A DNA stretch of 64,000 nucleotides from Sinosporangium siamense (lineage in GTDB: Bacteria; Actinomycetota; Actinomycetes; Streptosporangiales; Streptosporangiaceae): positions 1 to 64,000 of the forward strand of contig NZ_BOOW01000035.1 in NCBI RefSeq assembly GCF_016863435.1. Direction: 5' to 3'. The translations under genes were made by a program, and so were the position numbers. This document shows, in pieces, positions 43,540-53,331 of this stretch. Numbering within the stretch: the stretch's first letter is position 1; each line of letters begins with the position of its first letter. A model generated the notes under the pieces. That model was not told the origin of the DNA. It worked only from the letters and a program-made list of their open reading frames with translations, and searched no databases.

Positions 43540-43561
43540 CCGAGGGCCGATACGATTCGCC
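43540..43561 (+). promoter_or_regulatory. Promoter block shared by both isomerase genes (copy 2)
   Basis: CCGAGGGCCGATACGAT plus five bases, 45 bases upstream of the GTG at 43606, with -10-like TACGAT at 43551-43556. It differs from the copy at 38628-38649 at one position. Confidence 0.55.
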
Positions 43562-43605
43562 CACCTCAGTTAGTTCATACACGGACACGCGGGAGGGCAA
43601 GGGCA

Positions 43606-44454
43606 GTGGGCACCGGCAAGGATCGCCAGCGGATGCTCGCACGCGAGCACCATGAGCGTCAGATGAAACGGCGCGCCGAGCGCGCGGCCAAGGCCAGGCG
43701 CAACGCCGTCATCGGCTCCACCGTCGGCGTGGTGGCCGTCGTCGGCGGCGTGGTCGCGGCCTTCGCGCTGATCGGCGGGCAGAACTCCGACACGAGCGCG
43801 CAGGCATCCCCCGACCCTTCGCAGAGCGCGCCGGCCGAGGCGGAGCCGACGGCTTACGATAAGAAGACCGGCACCTGCGGATATGCCGCACGAACCGAAG
43901 GCGCGACCAAGAGCGTGGGCCTGCCGCCCGGCACGGTCTCGGCAAAGCCCAAGACCATGACGGTCAAGACCGGCCTCGGCACGATCGAGGCCGAGCTCGC
44001 CGGCGACAAAGCACCTTGCACCGTCGGGTCGTTCGAATTCCTCGCCTCGAAGAAGTACTTCGACAACACGGTCTGCCACCGGGTGACCACGAAGGGCATC
44101 AAGGTGCTCCAGTGCGGTGACGCCCAGGCGAAGGGGGACGGTAAAAATCCCACGGACGGCCAGGGCAATCCCGGATACCGTTTTGTTGACGAAAACCTCC
44201 AGGGCGCCGAATACGTCAGGGGCGTGCTGGCGATGGCCAACAGCGGTCCGAACACCAACGGCAGCCAGTTCTTCATCGTCTATGGCGATGAGACCAAGTC
44301 GTTGCCACCGAACTTCACCCCATTCGGTACGGTCACCAAGGGAATGGAGATCGTGGACAAGGTCGCCAAGGCGGGTGTCGAGAGCCCGGAGGGCGACGGC
44401 CCCCCGAAGGAGCGCGTCGAACTGAAAAGCGTGACAATCTCTGGCAAGGACTGA
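43606..44454 (+). CDS. Membrane-anchored cyclophilin-type peptidyl-prolyl isomerase (paralogue)
   Basis: A 282-residue paralogue of the protein encoded at 38691, with the same layout. It has a basic N-terminus (REHHERQMKRRAERAAKARR), one membrane helix (about 33-58), a short polar linker and a cyclophilin domain (about 115-280) with NGSQFFIVYGDE. Here the FHRV-type motif is CHRVT, and NGSQFFI is closer to canonical cyclophilins than in the paralogue. The start is GTG 43606 with GGGAGG at 43591-43596. The shared promoter block suggests common regulation of the pair. Confidence 0.88.
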   Translation: MGTGKDRQRMLAREHHERQMKRRAERAAKARRNAVIGSTVGVVAVVGGVVAAFALIGGQNSDTSAQASPDPSQSAPAEAEPTAYDKKTGTCGYAARTEGATKSVGLPPGTVSAKPKTMTVKTGLGTIEAELAGDKAPCTVGSFEFLASKKYFDNTVCHRVTTKGIKVLQCGDAQAKGDGKNPTDGQGNPGYRFVDENLQGAEYVRGVLAMANSGPNTNGSQFFIVYGDETKSLPPNFTPFGTVTKGMEIVDKVAKAGVESPEGDGPPKERVELKSVTISGKD

Positions 44455-44519
44455 CGTAATACAACAAGGGACGACCAAACGTAGTCCCGAAGGGTCTGAT
44501 TCAAGTGCGGGAGGACACG

Positions 44520-45749
44520 GTGAGCACCGACCCGTGGGGCCGGGTAGACGACGACGGCACCGTCTACGTGCGTACGGCTGAGGGAGAACGGGCCGTCGGG
44601 TCCTGGCAGGCAGGCGAGCCAGAGGAGGCTCTGGCGTACTACCGGCGCAAGTACGCCGAGCTCGCCACGCAGGTGGAGCTCCTCGAGCAGAGGGTCCGCG
44701 GCACCGACCTGCCTCCCGCCCAGGCGGAGGCCGGCATCGTCAAGCTGCGCGACGCCGTGGCCGAGGCCAAGGCCGTCGGCGACCTCGCGGCCCTGATGGG
44801 CCGCCTCACCGCGCTGACCGACCTGGTCGGCCAGCGCCGCGAAGAGGTCAAGGCGGCCCGCGACCACGCCCGGGCCGAGGCCAAGGGCGTCAAGGAGCGC
44901 ATCGTCGCCGAGGCCGAGCGCATCGCCGAGGACACCACACACTGGAAGTCCGGCGGCGAGCGGCTCCGGCAGCTCGTCGAGGAGTGGAAGGCCGCCGAGC
45001 GCATCGACAGGGCCACCGAGGCGACGCTCTGGAAGCGCCTCTCGTCCGCGCGCACGGCCTTCGCCAAGCGGCGCAAGGCCTACTTCGCGGGCCTCGACGA
45101 GCAGCGCGAAGGCGTGCGCGCCGCCAAGGAGCGCATCGTCGCCGAGGCCGAGGCGCTCGCCGACTCGACCGACTGGAGCAACACCGCGTCGGTCTACCGC
45201 GAGCTCATGCGGCAGTGGAAGAGCGCAGGCCGGGCCTCGCGCGAGGCCGAGGACGAGCTGTGGACCAGGTTCAAGAGCGCTCAGGACCAGTTCTTCCAGG
45301 CCCGCTCGGCCGTCTACGCCGAGCGTGACGCCTCACTGGCCGCCAACGCCGAGATCAAGGAGCAGCTCCTGATCGAGGCCGAGAAGATCGTCCCGGTCAC
45401 CGACGCCCGGGCGGCCCGCGCCACCCTGCGCGGCATCCTGGAGCGCTGGGAGGCCGCCGGCCCCGTGCCCCGCGACATGCGCGACCGCCTTGAGGGCGGC
45501 CTGCGCAGGGTCGACGAGGCCGTCCGCCGGGGAGAAGAGGCCGAGTGGAAGCGGTCCAACCCCGAGGCCCGCGCCCGCGCCCAGGACACCGTCAACCAGC
45601 TGCGCAGATCGATCGAGCAGCTTGAGGGCCGCCTCGCCAAGGCGACGGCCGCAGGCCGGGACAAGGACGTGAAGGAGGCCGAGGAGGCACTGGCGGCCCG
45701 CCGCTCGTGGCTTGAGGAGGCCGAGCGCACGCTCGCGGAGTTCTCCTGA
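44520..45749 (+). CDS. DUF349 repeat coiled-coil protein
   Basis: A 409-residue, highly charged, almost wholly helical protein. It contains repeated DUF349 units with the recurring phrase DxxxWxxxxxxxRxLxxxWKxA (for example around residues 140-160 and 215-235) and a final coiled-coil (about 345-405). DUF349 proteins have no settled biochemical function; some have been linked to DNA damage or competence. The start is GTG 44520 with GGGAGG five bases upstream; the GTG at 44505 overlaps that ribosome-binding site. It lies 65 bp after the isomerase gene, possibly on the same transcript, and ends at a strong terminator. Confidence 0.88.
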   Translation: MSTDPWGRVDDDGTVYVRTAEGERAVGSWQAGEPEEALAYYRRKYAELATQVELLEQRVRGTDLPPAQAEAGIVKLRDAVAEAKAVGDLAALMGRLTALTDLVGQRREEVKAARDHARAEAKGVKERIVAEAERIAEDTTHWKSGGERLRQLVEEWKAAERIDRATEATLWKRLSSARTAFAKRRKAYFAGLDEQREGVRAAKERIVAEAEALADSTDWSNTASVYRELMRQWKSAGRASREAEDELWTRFKSAQDQFFQARSAVYAERDASLAANAEIKEQLLIEAEKIVPVTDARAARATLRGILERWEAAGPVPRDMRDRLEGGLRRVDEAVRRGEEAEWKRSNPEARARAQDTVNQLRRSIEQLEGRLAKATAAGRDKDVKEAEEALAARRSWLEEAERTLAEFS

Positions 45750-45767
45750 CCCGCACCTGAGCGCCCG

Positions 45768-45813
45768 ACGGGGGCGGAGGACCTTCACCGGTCCTCCGCC
45801 CCCGTTCGTTTGT
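45768..45813 (+). terminator. Strong intrinsic terminator after the DUF349 gene
   Basis: A perfect 16-bp stem (45768-45783 with 45790-45805) around a 6-base loop TTCACC, followed by TCGTTTGT. It is the best terminator in the window. Confidence 0.85.
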
Positions 45814-46266
45814 GAGGGGCACGACTGGGAGGGCACGATCTTCGTGTGCGGGGTCACCCGTACGGAGGATCTCGGCCATGTGTGCGGAATCGCGGTATGG
45901 ACGCGCACCCCTCGAATTCGCCGGGTGTTTCGAGATGCGCGAAGGGCGCGGTGGGGGAAAGCGCTGAGGCCGGTGTGAACCGGGGCCCTTATGGGGGCTG
46001 AATGTGCCCGCGTTGTGTCTGAGCGCTTATCGAATCAGGCGCAGGCAGGTCCTTTCCCGCCCCTCACCGGCTATAGCGGCCCCTCCGGAGAGCTGAAAGC
46101 CCTCTCTCCGGTGCTGGAACTGCCTTTGCGGAAAACTACCCACAAGCTTTTTCTGCCCCGGGGAGAGGGCTTCTCAAGGCCGTCTTCACGACAGGCCATC
46201 GTCTTCACGACAGGCCATCGTCATGGCACGGCCCGCGGAGGCTTCGCCGTGCCCCCGCGGCGGGAG
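45814..46266. other. Non-coding gap between convergent DUF349 and relA genes
   Basis: No supported gene. It contains a hairpin CCGGAGAG (46085-46092) with CTCTCCGG (46104-46111), possibly ending the leftward relA transcript. It also has a perfect tandem duplication of a 19-bp word (GTCTTCACGACAGGCCATC at 46182-46200 and 46201-46219). Confidence 0.5.
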
Positions 46267-48597
46267 TCAGCTTCCCGCGCCGCTCACCCGGTAGACGTCG
46301 TAGACGCCCTGGACGTTGCGCACACCCTTGAGCACGTGGCCGAGGTGCTTCGGATCGCCCATCTCGAAGGTGAACTTGCTCACCGCCACCCGGTCCCGCG
46401 AGGTCGTGACCGAGGCCGACAAGATGTTGACGTGGTGGTCGGACAGGGTGCGCGTCACGTCCGACAGCAGCCGCGGCCGGTCGAGGGCCTCAACCTGGAT
46501 GGCCACGAGGAAGACCGAGTCGTCGCTCGGCGACCAGCTCACCTCGACGAGGCGGTCGGGCTCGGACCTGAGCTGCTCGATGTTGGGGCAGTTGACCCGG
46601 TGCACCGACACGCCGTGCCCGCGGGTCACGAAACCGATGATCTCGTCGCCCGGCACCGGGGTGCAGCACCGCGACAGGCGCACCCACACGTCGGGGTCGC
46701 CCGCGACGACCACGCCGGCGTTGGAGCCGCTGCGAGGGCGGCCGCGCATGCGGGTGGGCATGGCGACCTCGGCGATGTCCTCCTCCGCGCCGTCGACGCC
46801 GCCGAAGGACTGCACGAGCTTCTGCACGACCGACTGGGCCGCTACGTGCCCTTCGCCGACCGCGGCGTAGAGCGAGGAGACGTCGGGGTAGCGCAGGTCG
46901 CGGGCGAGGGCGAGCAGGGCCTCACCCGACATGAGCCGCTGGAGCGGGAGCCCCTGCTTGCGCATGGCACGGCCGATGGCCTCCTTGCCCGCCTCGATGG
47001 CGGTCTCCCTGCGCTCCTTGGAGAACCACTGGCGGATCTTGTTGCGGGCGCGGCCGCTCTTGACGAACTTGAGCCAGTCGCGCGACGGGCCGGCGTCGGG
47101 CGACTTGGAGGTGAAGATCTCCACGGTGTCGCCGTTGCCCAGCCGCGACTCCAGCGGCACGAGTCTGCCGTTGACCCTGGCGCCGATGCAGCGGTGCCCC
47201 ACCTCGGTGTGCACGGCGTAGGCGAAGTCGACCGGCGTCGCCCCCTCGGGCAGCGCCATGACCTGGCCCCGCGGGGTGAAGACGTAGACCTCTGAGACCG
47301 ACAGGTCGAAGCGGAGCGACTCGAGGAACTCGCCGGGGTCGGCGGTCTCCTTCTGCCAGTCGAGGAGCTGGCGCAGCCACGCCATGTCGCTCATCGGCTT
47401 GATCTTGCCTCCGCCGCCACCCGCGGAGATCATCTCGTCCTTGTACTTCCAGTGCGCGGCCACGCCGTATTCGGCCCGGTGGTGCATGGCGTGGGTGCGG
47501 ATCTGCAGCTCGACCGGCTTGCCCTCGGGCCCTATGACGGTCGTGTGCAGCGATTGGTACATGTTGAACTTGGGCATCGCGATGTAGTCCTTGAACCGGC
47601 CGGGCACCGGGTTCCATCGCGCGTGGATCGTTCCGAGGGCCGCATAACAGTCGCGCACCGTGTCGACGAGCACTCGGATGCCCACCAGGTCGTAGATGTC
47701 GTCGAAGGCGACGTCCTTGGCGATCATCTTCTGGTAGATCGAGTAGTAGTGCTTCGGCCGGCCCTTGACGGTCGCGCGGATCTTGGCCTGGCGCAGGTCG
47801 CCGGAGACCTCCTCGATGACCTCCTGGAGGAACAGGTCGCGGCGGGGGGCACGCTTGGAGACCATGCGGGCGATCTCGTCGTAACGCTTCGGATACATGA
47901 GCGCGAAGGAGAGGTCCTCAAGCTCCCACTTGATGGTGTTCATGCCGAGCCGGTGGGCCAGGGGGGCGAAGATCTCCAGCGTCTCCCGCGACTTCTGCTG
48001 GCGCTTGTGCTCGGGGAGGTAACGCATGGTGCGCATGTTGTGCAGCCGGTCGGCCAGTTTGATGACCAGGACCCGGATGTCGCGGGACATGGCCACGACC
48101 ATCTTGCGCACGGTCTCGGCCTGGGCGGCGTCACCGAACTTGACCTTGTCCAGCTTGGTGACGCCGTCGACCAGCAGGGCGATGTTGTCGCCGAAGTCGC
48201 CGCGCAGCTCGTCGAGGCTGTAGGCGGTGTCCTCGACGGTGTCGTGGAGGAGGGCGGCGCAGAGCGTCTCGTCGTCCGTGCCGAGCTCGGCGAGGATCGT
48301 CGTGACGGCGAGCGGATGGGTGATGTAGGGGTCACCGCTCTTCCGCTTCTGGTCGCGGTGGTGGTAGGCCGCCATCTCGTAGGCGCGCTCGATCAGCCGC
48401 AGGTCGGCCTTGGGATGAGTCGCACGGACCGTCCGGAAGAGCGGTTCGAGCACTGGGTTCATGCCCCCACCCCCAAAGAGTCTGCGGCGAACACCCGTGC
48501 CGGTGGACGCGGACGAACCCAGGTCGCTCGCAGGCGCGAGTGCACCCGGACCGTCGCCTGCGGCGGTCTGGTCGGGTGCGACCACATCACGCGGCAC
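46267..48597 (-). CDS. relA: Bifunctional (p)ppGpp synthetase/hydrolase
   Basis: Makes and degrades the stringent-response alarmone. The 776-residue protein has an N-terminal extension of about 45 residues, then the HD hydrolase domain with [20 protein letters not shown] and LLHDTVEDT. The synthetase domain follows with [21 protein letters not shown], a helical/zinc-finger-like region and a C-terminal ACT domain complete it. Intact HD residues argue for both activities, as in actinobacterial Rel proteins. The start is GTG 48597 with AGGAG five bases upstream. Last gene of the ruvC-to-relA cluster. Confidence 0.96.
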   Translation of the reverse strand: MPRDVVAPDQTAAGDGPGALAPASDLGSSASTGTGVRRRLFGGGGMNPVLEPLFRTVRATHPKADLRLIERAYEMAAYHHRDQKRKSGDPYITHPLAVTTILAELGTDDETLCAALLHDTVEDTAYSLDELRGDFGDNIALLVDGVTKLDKVKFGDAAQAETVRKMVVAMSRDIRVLVIKLADRLHNMRTMRYLPEHKRQQKSRETLEIFAPLAHRLGMNTIKWELEDLSFALMYPKRYDEIARMVSKRAPRRDLFLQEVIEEVSGDLRQAKIRATVKGRPKHYYSIYQKMIAKDVAFDDIYDLVGIRVLVDTVRDCYAALGTIHARWNPVPGRFKDYIAMPKFNMYQSLHTTVIGPEGKPVELQIRTHAMHHRAEYGVAAHWKYKDEMISAGGGGGKIKPMSDMAWLRQLLDWQKETADPGEFLESLRFDLSVSEVYVFTPRGQVMALPEGATPVDFAYAVHTEVGHRCIGARVNGRLVPLESRLGNGDTVEIFTSKSPDAGPSRDWLKFVKSGRARNKIRQWFSKERRETAIEAGKEAIGRAMRKQGLPLQRLMSGEALLALARDLRYPDVSSLYAAVGEGHVAAQSVVQKLVQSFGGVDGAEEDIAEVAMPTRMRGRPRSGSNAGVVVAGDPDVWVRLSRCCTPVPGDEIIGFVTRGHGVSVHRVNCPNIEQLRSEPDRLVEVSWSPSDDSVFLVAIQVEALDRPRLLSDVTRTLSDHHVNILSASVTTSRDRVAVSKFTFEMGDPKHLGHVLKGVRNVQGVYDVYRVSGAGS

Positions 48598-48672
48598 ACA
48601 GACTCCTTACGTTCGAGTCAGATCCCTCAGTGTATCCACGCCAGTGGAGAGGGAACCGTCCGAGAGGGCCGG

Positions 48673-49194
48673 TCAGACGATCACCAACGAGCGGAGGTCC
48701 ACGTCTTCCAACCGGTCCCGGCCCTTGAGGAAGGCCAATTCCATGAGTACGGCGACGCCGACGACCTCGGCGCCCGCCCTCTTGACCAGCTCCACGGTCG
48801 CCCGCGCCGTGCCGCCGGTGGCGAGCACGTCATCGACGATGATCACCCGGTCTCCGGGAGCGAAAGCATCCCGGTGGACCTCGACGGTCGCGGAGCCGTA
48901 TTCCAAATCGTAGGACGCCGCGAAGGTTTCGGCGGGCAGTTTGCCCTTCTTTCGCACTGGAACGAATCCCGCGCCCGCTCTGTAGGCCACCGGAGCGGCC
49001 AAAATGAAGCCCCGCGCCTCGATGCCGACGACCTTGTCGACCTCGGCGGCCAGGCGCGCCAGCTCGTCCACCACGGCGGAGAGGGCCACCGGGTCGGCGA
49101 GCAACGGTGTGATGTCTTTGAACAGCACACCCGGCTGAGGATAGTCGGGAACATCCCTGATCCGGTCGAGGATCAGGGAAGTCAGTTCGGTCAT
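48673..49194 (-). CDS. apt: Adenine phosphoribosyltransferase
   Basis: Salvages adenine to AMP with PRPP. The 173-residue type I PRTase has the PRPP-binding loop VIIVDDVLATGGTA near residues 117-130 and the flexible-loop region FVPVRKKGKLP. It lies between secF and relA in the conserved actinobacterial order. Confidence 0.96.
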   Translation of the reverse strand: MTELTSLILDRIRDVPDYPQPGVLFKDITPLLADPVALSAVVDELARLAAEVDKVVGIEARGFILAAPVAYRAGAGFVPVRKKGKLPAETFAASYDLEYGSATVEVHRDAFAPGDRVIIVDDVLATGGTARATVELVKRAGAEVVGVAVLMELAFLKGRDRLEDVDLRSLVIV

Positions 49195-49292
49195 CGTTCA
49201 CTCCTCAGGGGTAACGCACAGCGTCTTTCACCACATAGCGGGAAGATTCCCCGGTATCTCCGAAACAGCGTGGAACGGCGGAGGGCTTCACA

Positions 49293-49373
49293 GGCCCGGC
49301 GTGCGCGCCGGGCCCGTGAAGCCCTCGGGAACCGCGTGCGGCCGGCCGGCCCCGTAAAGGAGCCGGCCGGCCG
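49293..49373 (-). terminator. Two GC hairpins between secF and apt
   Basis: The stem nearer secF pairs 49339-49350 with 49362-49373 (12 bp, CGGCCGGCCGGC, perfect) around an 11-base loop. A second palindrome-like stem (GGCCCGGCG/CGCCGGGCC) covers 49293-49316. They directly follow the secF stop and probably end or attenuate the sec transcript before apt. Confidence 0.65.
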
Positions 49374-49377
49374 TCGA

Positions 49378-50460
49378 TCATCGTTTCTTACGCTTGTCGG
49401 AGGGCTTCTCGGCGGCCGGGCCACCCGGCGCCCCAGCGCTCACGGGCTCCCGGTCCCCTTCTTCCCGTCCCTTGGCGGAGGCTCCTGCCCCTTTGGAGCC
49501 GCTTTTGGAACCGCCCTTGGTGCTCGCCAGACGCTTGGCGAGCGCCTGGTATTTCGGCTCGCGCTCCTTCAGCAGGACCAGCAGCGGCGTTGCCACACAC
49601 AGCGACGAGTAGGTGCCGACGATCATGCCGACGAACAGCGCCAGCGACAGGTCCTTCAGGGTGCCGGCGCCGAGCAGCGTCGTGCCGATGAAGAGGATCG
49701 CCGCCACCGGCAGGATCGCGACCAGCGTGGTGTTCAGCGAACGGATCAGCGTGTGGTTCAGCGCGTTGTTGGCCGCCTGCGTGTAGGTCAGCTTGGAGGT
49801 CGTGCCGAGCTTGGCCGTGACCTCCTTGATCATGTCGAACACGACCACCGCGTCGTACAACGAATAGCCGAGGATCGTCAGGAAGCCCAGCATCGTCGCC
49901 GGAGTGACCTCGAACCCCGACCAGGCGTAGACGCCCGCCGTGATGACGAGGTCGTGGATCAGGGCCACGACCGCCGCCAAGGCCATCTTCCACTCGAAGG
50001 CCAAGGTGAGATACAAGATGATCGCCAGCATGAACACGATCAGGCCGATGATCGCCTTCTCGGAGACCTCGCCACCCCAGGAGGCGCCGATGACGTCGAC
50101 GCTGACCTGCTCGCGGTCGACCTTGAACTCGTCGGCGACAGCCGTGCGCACCTTGGTGACCGCGCCCTCGTTGAGGCTCTCGGTCGTGACGCGCCAGCGC
50201 TCACCCGCCGTCTGCACGATCACCTGGTGGGGCCCGGCCTCGGTGACCGTGGTGCGCACCTGCTCGATCGAGGCGGCGGGCGCGGCGAAGGTGAAGACCG
50301 AGCCGCCGCGGAACTCGACACCGAGGTTGAGTCCCTTGAACAGCAGACCGGAGAAGGACACGATGAGCAGCAGCGCCGACAGGCTGTACCACAACTTGTG
50401 GCGGCCGACGAAGTCGACGTTGATCTCGCCCCGGTAGAGGCGGCGAAGGAGCGACATCAT
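49378..50460 (-). CDS. secF: Protein translocase subunit SecF
   Basis: Works with SecD to drive late steps of Sec export using proton motive force. The 360-residue protein has six membrane segments, the first at about 25-45. The periplasmic P1-type domain carries LGVEFRGGSVF. The helix-4 region includes GFLTILGYSLYDAVVVFDMI, with the conserved aspartate. A charged cytoplasmic tail of about 60 residues follows. It overlaps secD by 4 bp. Confidence 0.96.
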   Translation of the reverse strand: MMSLLRRLYRGEINVDFVGRHKLWYSLSALLLIVSFSGLLFKGLNLGVEFRGGSVFTFAAPAASIEQVRTTVTEAGPHQVIVQTAGERWRVTTESLNEGAVTKVRTAVADEFKVDREQVSVDVIGASWGGEVSEKAIIGLIVFMLAIILYLTLAFEWKMALAAVVALIHDLVITAGVYAWSGFEVTPATMLGFLTILGYSLYDAVVVFDMIKEVTAKLGTTSKLTYTQAANNALNHTLIRSLNTTLVAILPVAAILFIGTTLLGAGTLKDLSLALFVGMIVGTYSSLCVATPLLVLLKEREPKYQALAKRLASTKGGSKSGSKGAGASAKGREEGDREPVSAGAPGGPAAEKPSDKRKKR

Positions 50461-52244
50461 GCCTCCTGCGGAGTGCTCGTGCGGACGGTGGTCTCGCTCA
50501 TGCGCTCGGCGTCAAGCCCGGAGAGCTTGTGCCCCTTGCTGAAGAACTTCAAGCGTGCCAGCAGGGTCACAAGAGGCTTGGTGAACATGAAGACGAGCAC
50601 CACGTCGATCAGGGTCGTGAGACCCATCGCGAACGCGAAGCCGGCGACGTCGCCCACCGAGAGGAAGTAGAGCACCACGGCGGCGATGAACATGACCGCG
50701 TCGGCCACGAGGATCGTGCGCCGCGCGCGGACCCAGGCGACCTCGACCGCCGACCGCAGCGACCTCCTGCCCTCCTTCATCTCATCTCGGATGCGTTCGA
50801 AGAACACGATGAAGGAGTCGGCGGTGATGCCGATCGAGACCACCAGACCGATGATGTGCGGCAGCGACAGGCGGAAGCCCGCGTTGTGCCCGAGCAGCAC
50901 CACCGACTGGTAGGTCAGCAGCGCGGCGACCGCGAGGCTGAACACCGAGACGAGGCCGAGGCCCCGGTAGTAGAGCATCGAGTAGATGACCACGAGGATC
51001 AGGCCGATGCCGCCCGCGATGAGACCGCCCGTGAGCTGGTCGGCGCCCAAAGTCGAGGACACCGACACGACAGAGCTCTGGACGAACTTCAGCGGGAGCG
51101 CGCCGTATTTAAGCTGGTTGGCCAGATCGGTCGAGGTCTGCTGGTTGAAGCCGCCGGAGATCTGCGCCCGGCCGCCGGGGATCGGCTCCTGGATCACCGG
51201 AGCCGAGATGACCAGGCCGTCGAGCACCATGGCCACCTGGTTGCGCGGGGCCTGGGAGTTGAACGCGGTCGTTGTGATCTTGGACCACTCGTTGGCGCCC
51301 TGGCTCTTGAAGTCGAGCTGGACGATCCACTCACCCGTGGTGTCGGCGAGGCCGGAGCTGGCACTGTTGATCTGAGTGCCGGTCACCGCCGCCTTGTCGA
51401 GGATGTAGCGGGCGGCGCCGTCCTTGCTGCAGGCGGCGATCTGCTTGGCCGGGTCGTCCTGAAGACCCTGGCCGCGGTCCTTCGCCTCACACTTGAGGTC
51501 GCGGAACTGCTGGATCACCGCGGGATCGATGCCCGTCGTGTCGACGCCCGCGAGCGGGTCCTGCTGGTCGACGGGCGCGGTGGGGGCGGACGGCGTGGGC
51601 GAGGGGCTGCTCGTGGCCCTCGCGCGGGCCGTCCTCGGCGACGGCTCACCCGAAGGGGACGGGGAAGGCGCGGCGCTCGGAGAGGTCGGGCTCGCCAGCC
51701 CCGAGGAGACCGCACGCCCCGGGGGCGAGGCGCTCGCCTCCGGCTTGGCCGTCGCCGAGGGCGTCGCGGCGGGCCGCGACGAGCGCGAGGTGGGCGAGGC
51801 GGAAGGCGAGGCGGACCCGGAGGGCGTCGGAGCCGTGGTCGGGATCGCGGCCGGCGGAATCACCGCGGGCGCCTCCGCCAGCACCTGGCGGAACCTCAGC
51901 TCGGCGGTGGTGCCGACGAGTTTGATGACTTCCTCGCGCCCGGCGCCCGGCACCGAGATGACGATGTTGTCGCCCGACTTGGCCACCTGGGCATCGGAGA
52001 TGCCGCTGCCGTTCACCCGGTCACGGATGATGTTGACTGCGAGGTCGAGGCTCTCCTGTGACGGAGGGCGGTTATCCGGGGTGAGAGGCGAAAGCGTTAC
52101 GGTTGTGCCACCCGCGAGGTCAAGGCCGAGCTTCGGGATGAACGCCTGCTGCAGGATCATGCCCCCGCCCATGGCGAGGATGAGCGCCAAAAGCAGCAGG
52201 AGCGTGCGTCCTGGTCTGCTCTGGCCGCTGGTCGGTCGGGCCAC
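50457..52244 (-). CDS. secD: Protein translocase subunit SecD with long Ser/Pro/Ala insert
   Basis: Partner of SecF. The 595-residue protein has a first membrane helix at about 15-35, the motif LGLDLAGGTTVTL, and five C-terminal membrane helices with GLVVSIGITADSFIVFFERIRDE. Between the P1 head segments, roughly residues 140-245, is a low-complexity insert rich in Ser, Pro, Ala and Thr that is absent from most SecD proteins. The start is GTG 52244 with a weak ribosome-binding site. Confidence 0.95.
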   Translation of the reverse strand: MARPTSGQSRPGRTLLLLLALILAMGGGMILQQAFIPKLGLDLAGGTTVTLSPLTPDNRPPSQESLDLAVNIIRDRVNGSGISDAQVAKSGDNIVISVPGAGREEVIKLVGTTAELRFRQVLAEAPAVIPPAAIPTTAPTPSGSASPSASPTSRSSRPAATPSATAKPEASASPPGRAVSSGLASPTSPSAAPSPSPSGEPSPRTARARATSSPSPTPSAPTAPVDQQDPLAGVDTTGIDPAVIQQFRDLKCEAKDRGQGLQDDPAKQIAACSKDGAARYILDKAAVTGTQINSASSGLADTTGEWIVQLDFKSQGANEWSKITTTAFNSQAPRNQVAMVLDGLVISAPVIQEPIPGGRAQISGGFNQQTSTDLANQLKYGALPLKFVQSSVVSVSSTLGADQLTGGLIAGGIGLILVVIYSMLYYRGLGLVSVFSLAVAALLTYQSVVLLGHNAGFRLSLPHIIGLVVSIGITADSFIVFFERIRDEMKEGRRSLRSAVEVAWVRARRTILVADAVMFIAAVVLYFLSVGDVAGFAFAMGLTTLIDVVLVFMFTKPLVTLLARLKFFSKGHKLSGLDAERMSETTVRTSTPQEA

Positions 52245-52296
52245 TGGTCGTCAGTTCTTTCGGGTGTCGGGTGCGATGAGATGTGCCTTGATATCA

Positions 52297-52392
52297 CTGA
52301 GCCTAAAAAGCCCTGAGCCTGTTAAGCACTGCGCCTTAAGGGCACCGAGCCTAATAAGCCCCGAGCCCGGTGAGGACCGAGTCCTCCTCATC
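52297..52392. repeat. Six tandem 16-bp repeats between yajC and secD
   Basis: Exactly 16-bp units start at 52297, 52313, 52329, 52345, 52361 and 52377. Examples are CTGAGCCTAAAAAGCC, CTGAGCCTGTTAAGCA and CCGAGCCTAATAAGCC, with divergence increasing to the right. Direction of expansion unknown; non-coding. Confidence 0.75.
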
Positions 52393-52465
52393 CGCCTCCG
52401 CGAGTCAAGCTCGGCCGGGTGGCTCACCCGGCCCCGCCGTGCCCCAAACGAGCGGGGCCCGCGAA

Positions 52466-52500
52466 CGCCGACGAGGACCGCTCACCGCGCCTCGTCGGCG
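52466..52500 (-). terminator. Hairpin immediately after yajC
   Basis: CGCCGACGAGG (52466-52476) pairs perfectly with CCTCGTCGGCG (52490-52500), 11 bp, five bases after the yajC stop on the minus strand. It could terminate or attenuate transcription between yajC and secD. Confidence 0.5.
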
Positions 52501-52504
52501 CCGG

Positions 52505-52903
52505 TCAGGGGAGCTTGCCAGGTGTGTCGGGACCGTTGCCGGCCGACCCGCCCGGCTCCTTGCCGTCTTTCGCGTCCGCCTCGTCCTTGACGCCGTCGGC
52601 GCCAAGGTCCGAGTCGGAGCTCTCCAACGTCTCTTTGGCGTCCCCAGGCTCCAGGACACGGCCAATGGCGGCCTTGACCCAGCGTGTCTCCACACCGGGG
52701 GACAACTCGAGGATCACGTCCTCGTTGTCGACGGCGACCACCGTGGCGAACAGTCCCGTCGTGGTCATCACCCTCGTGCCGGGAACAAGGGAGTTCTGCA
52801 TCTCAAGCTGCTCACGCTGCCTCTTGCGCTGCGGGCGGATCAGCAGGAAGTAGAACACCACAGCCACCAAGATCAGTGGCACGATCGAGGTAATGTCGCC
52901 CAC
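52505..52903 (-). CDS. yajC: Preprotein translocase auxiliary subunit YajC
   Basis: Small membrane partner of SecDF. The 132-residue protein has one N-terminal helix (VPLILVAVVFYFLLIRPQRK) followed by the basic QRKRQREQLEMQNSLVPGT segment typical of YajC. An acidic, glycine-rich tail of about 45 residues follows. GTG 52903 is preceded by GGAAGGTGG five bases upstream; GTG 52912 is in frame but too close to it. Confidence 0.93.
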   Translation of the reverse strand: MGDITSIVPLILVAVVFYFLLIRPQRKRQREQLEMQNSLVPGTRVMTTTGLFATVVAVDNEDVILELSPGVETRWVKAAIGRVLEPGDAKETLESSDSDLGADGVKDEADAKDGKEPGGSAGNGPDTPGKLP

Positions 52904-53331
52904 AAGGGCCACCTTCCATGAGAAACAACCGGCGAGACGCCGGAGATATCAATTGCATAGATGCGGCCGCGCCGCTAAGCACGTCAGCCTACACAGGCAG
53001 CCAAGGCACGGAGTGTAGGCGAGCGTTTGTCAACCCGGCAACGAACCCACGTTCCGGCGCGCGGGGAAGTTCCCATTTCGCAACCGTTGTCATCATTCTG
53101 TGATCAAGACTCGACCCAAAACGATCGCCCCCACGCACCAATTCCGGTACACCGGGAGCCGCGGCCCGGCAGGGCACAACCCCGCGACACAACCACGTCG
53201 CACGACCACATTGTCACTCGACGCGGCACAACCACACCGACACGGGCAACCGTACGGCACAAGCCACGATGCCCCGCCCCTCACGCCCCCGCAACTTCAC
53301 CGGATCTGGCCTCGACGCCAGCGACCTCCTC

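Noticed and set aside
46182-46219. 19-bp duplication as a possible insertion-element target repeat
   Set aside because: The copies are directly adjacent with nothing between them and no element ends nearby; a simple slippage duplication is enough.
47452-50670. Open frame of over 1000 codons opposite relA, apt and secF
   Set aside because: Covers three conserved genes and their spacers in antisense; no domain recognisable.
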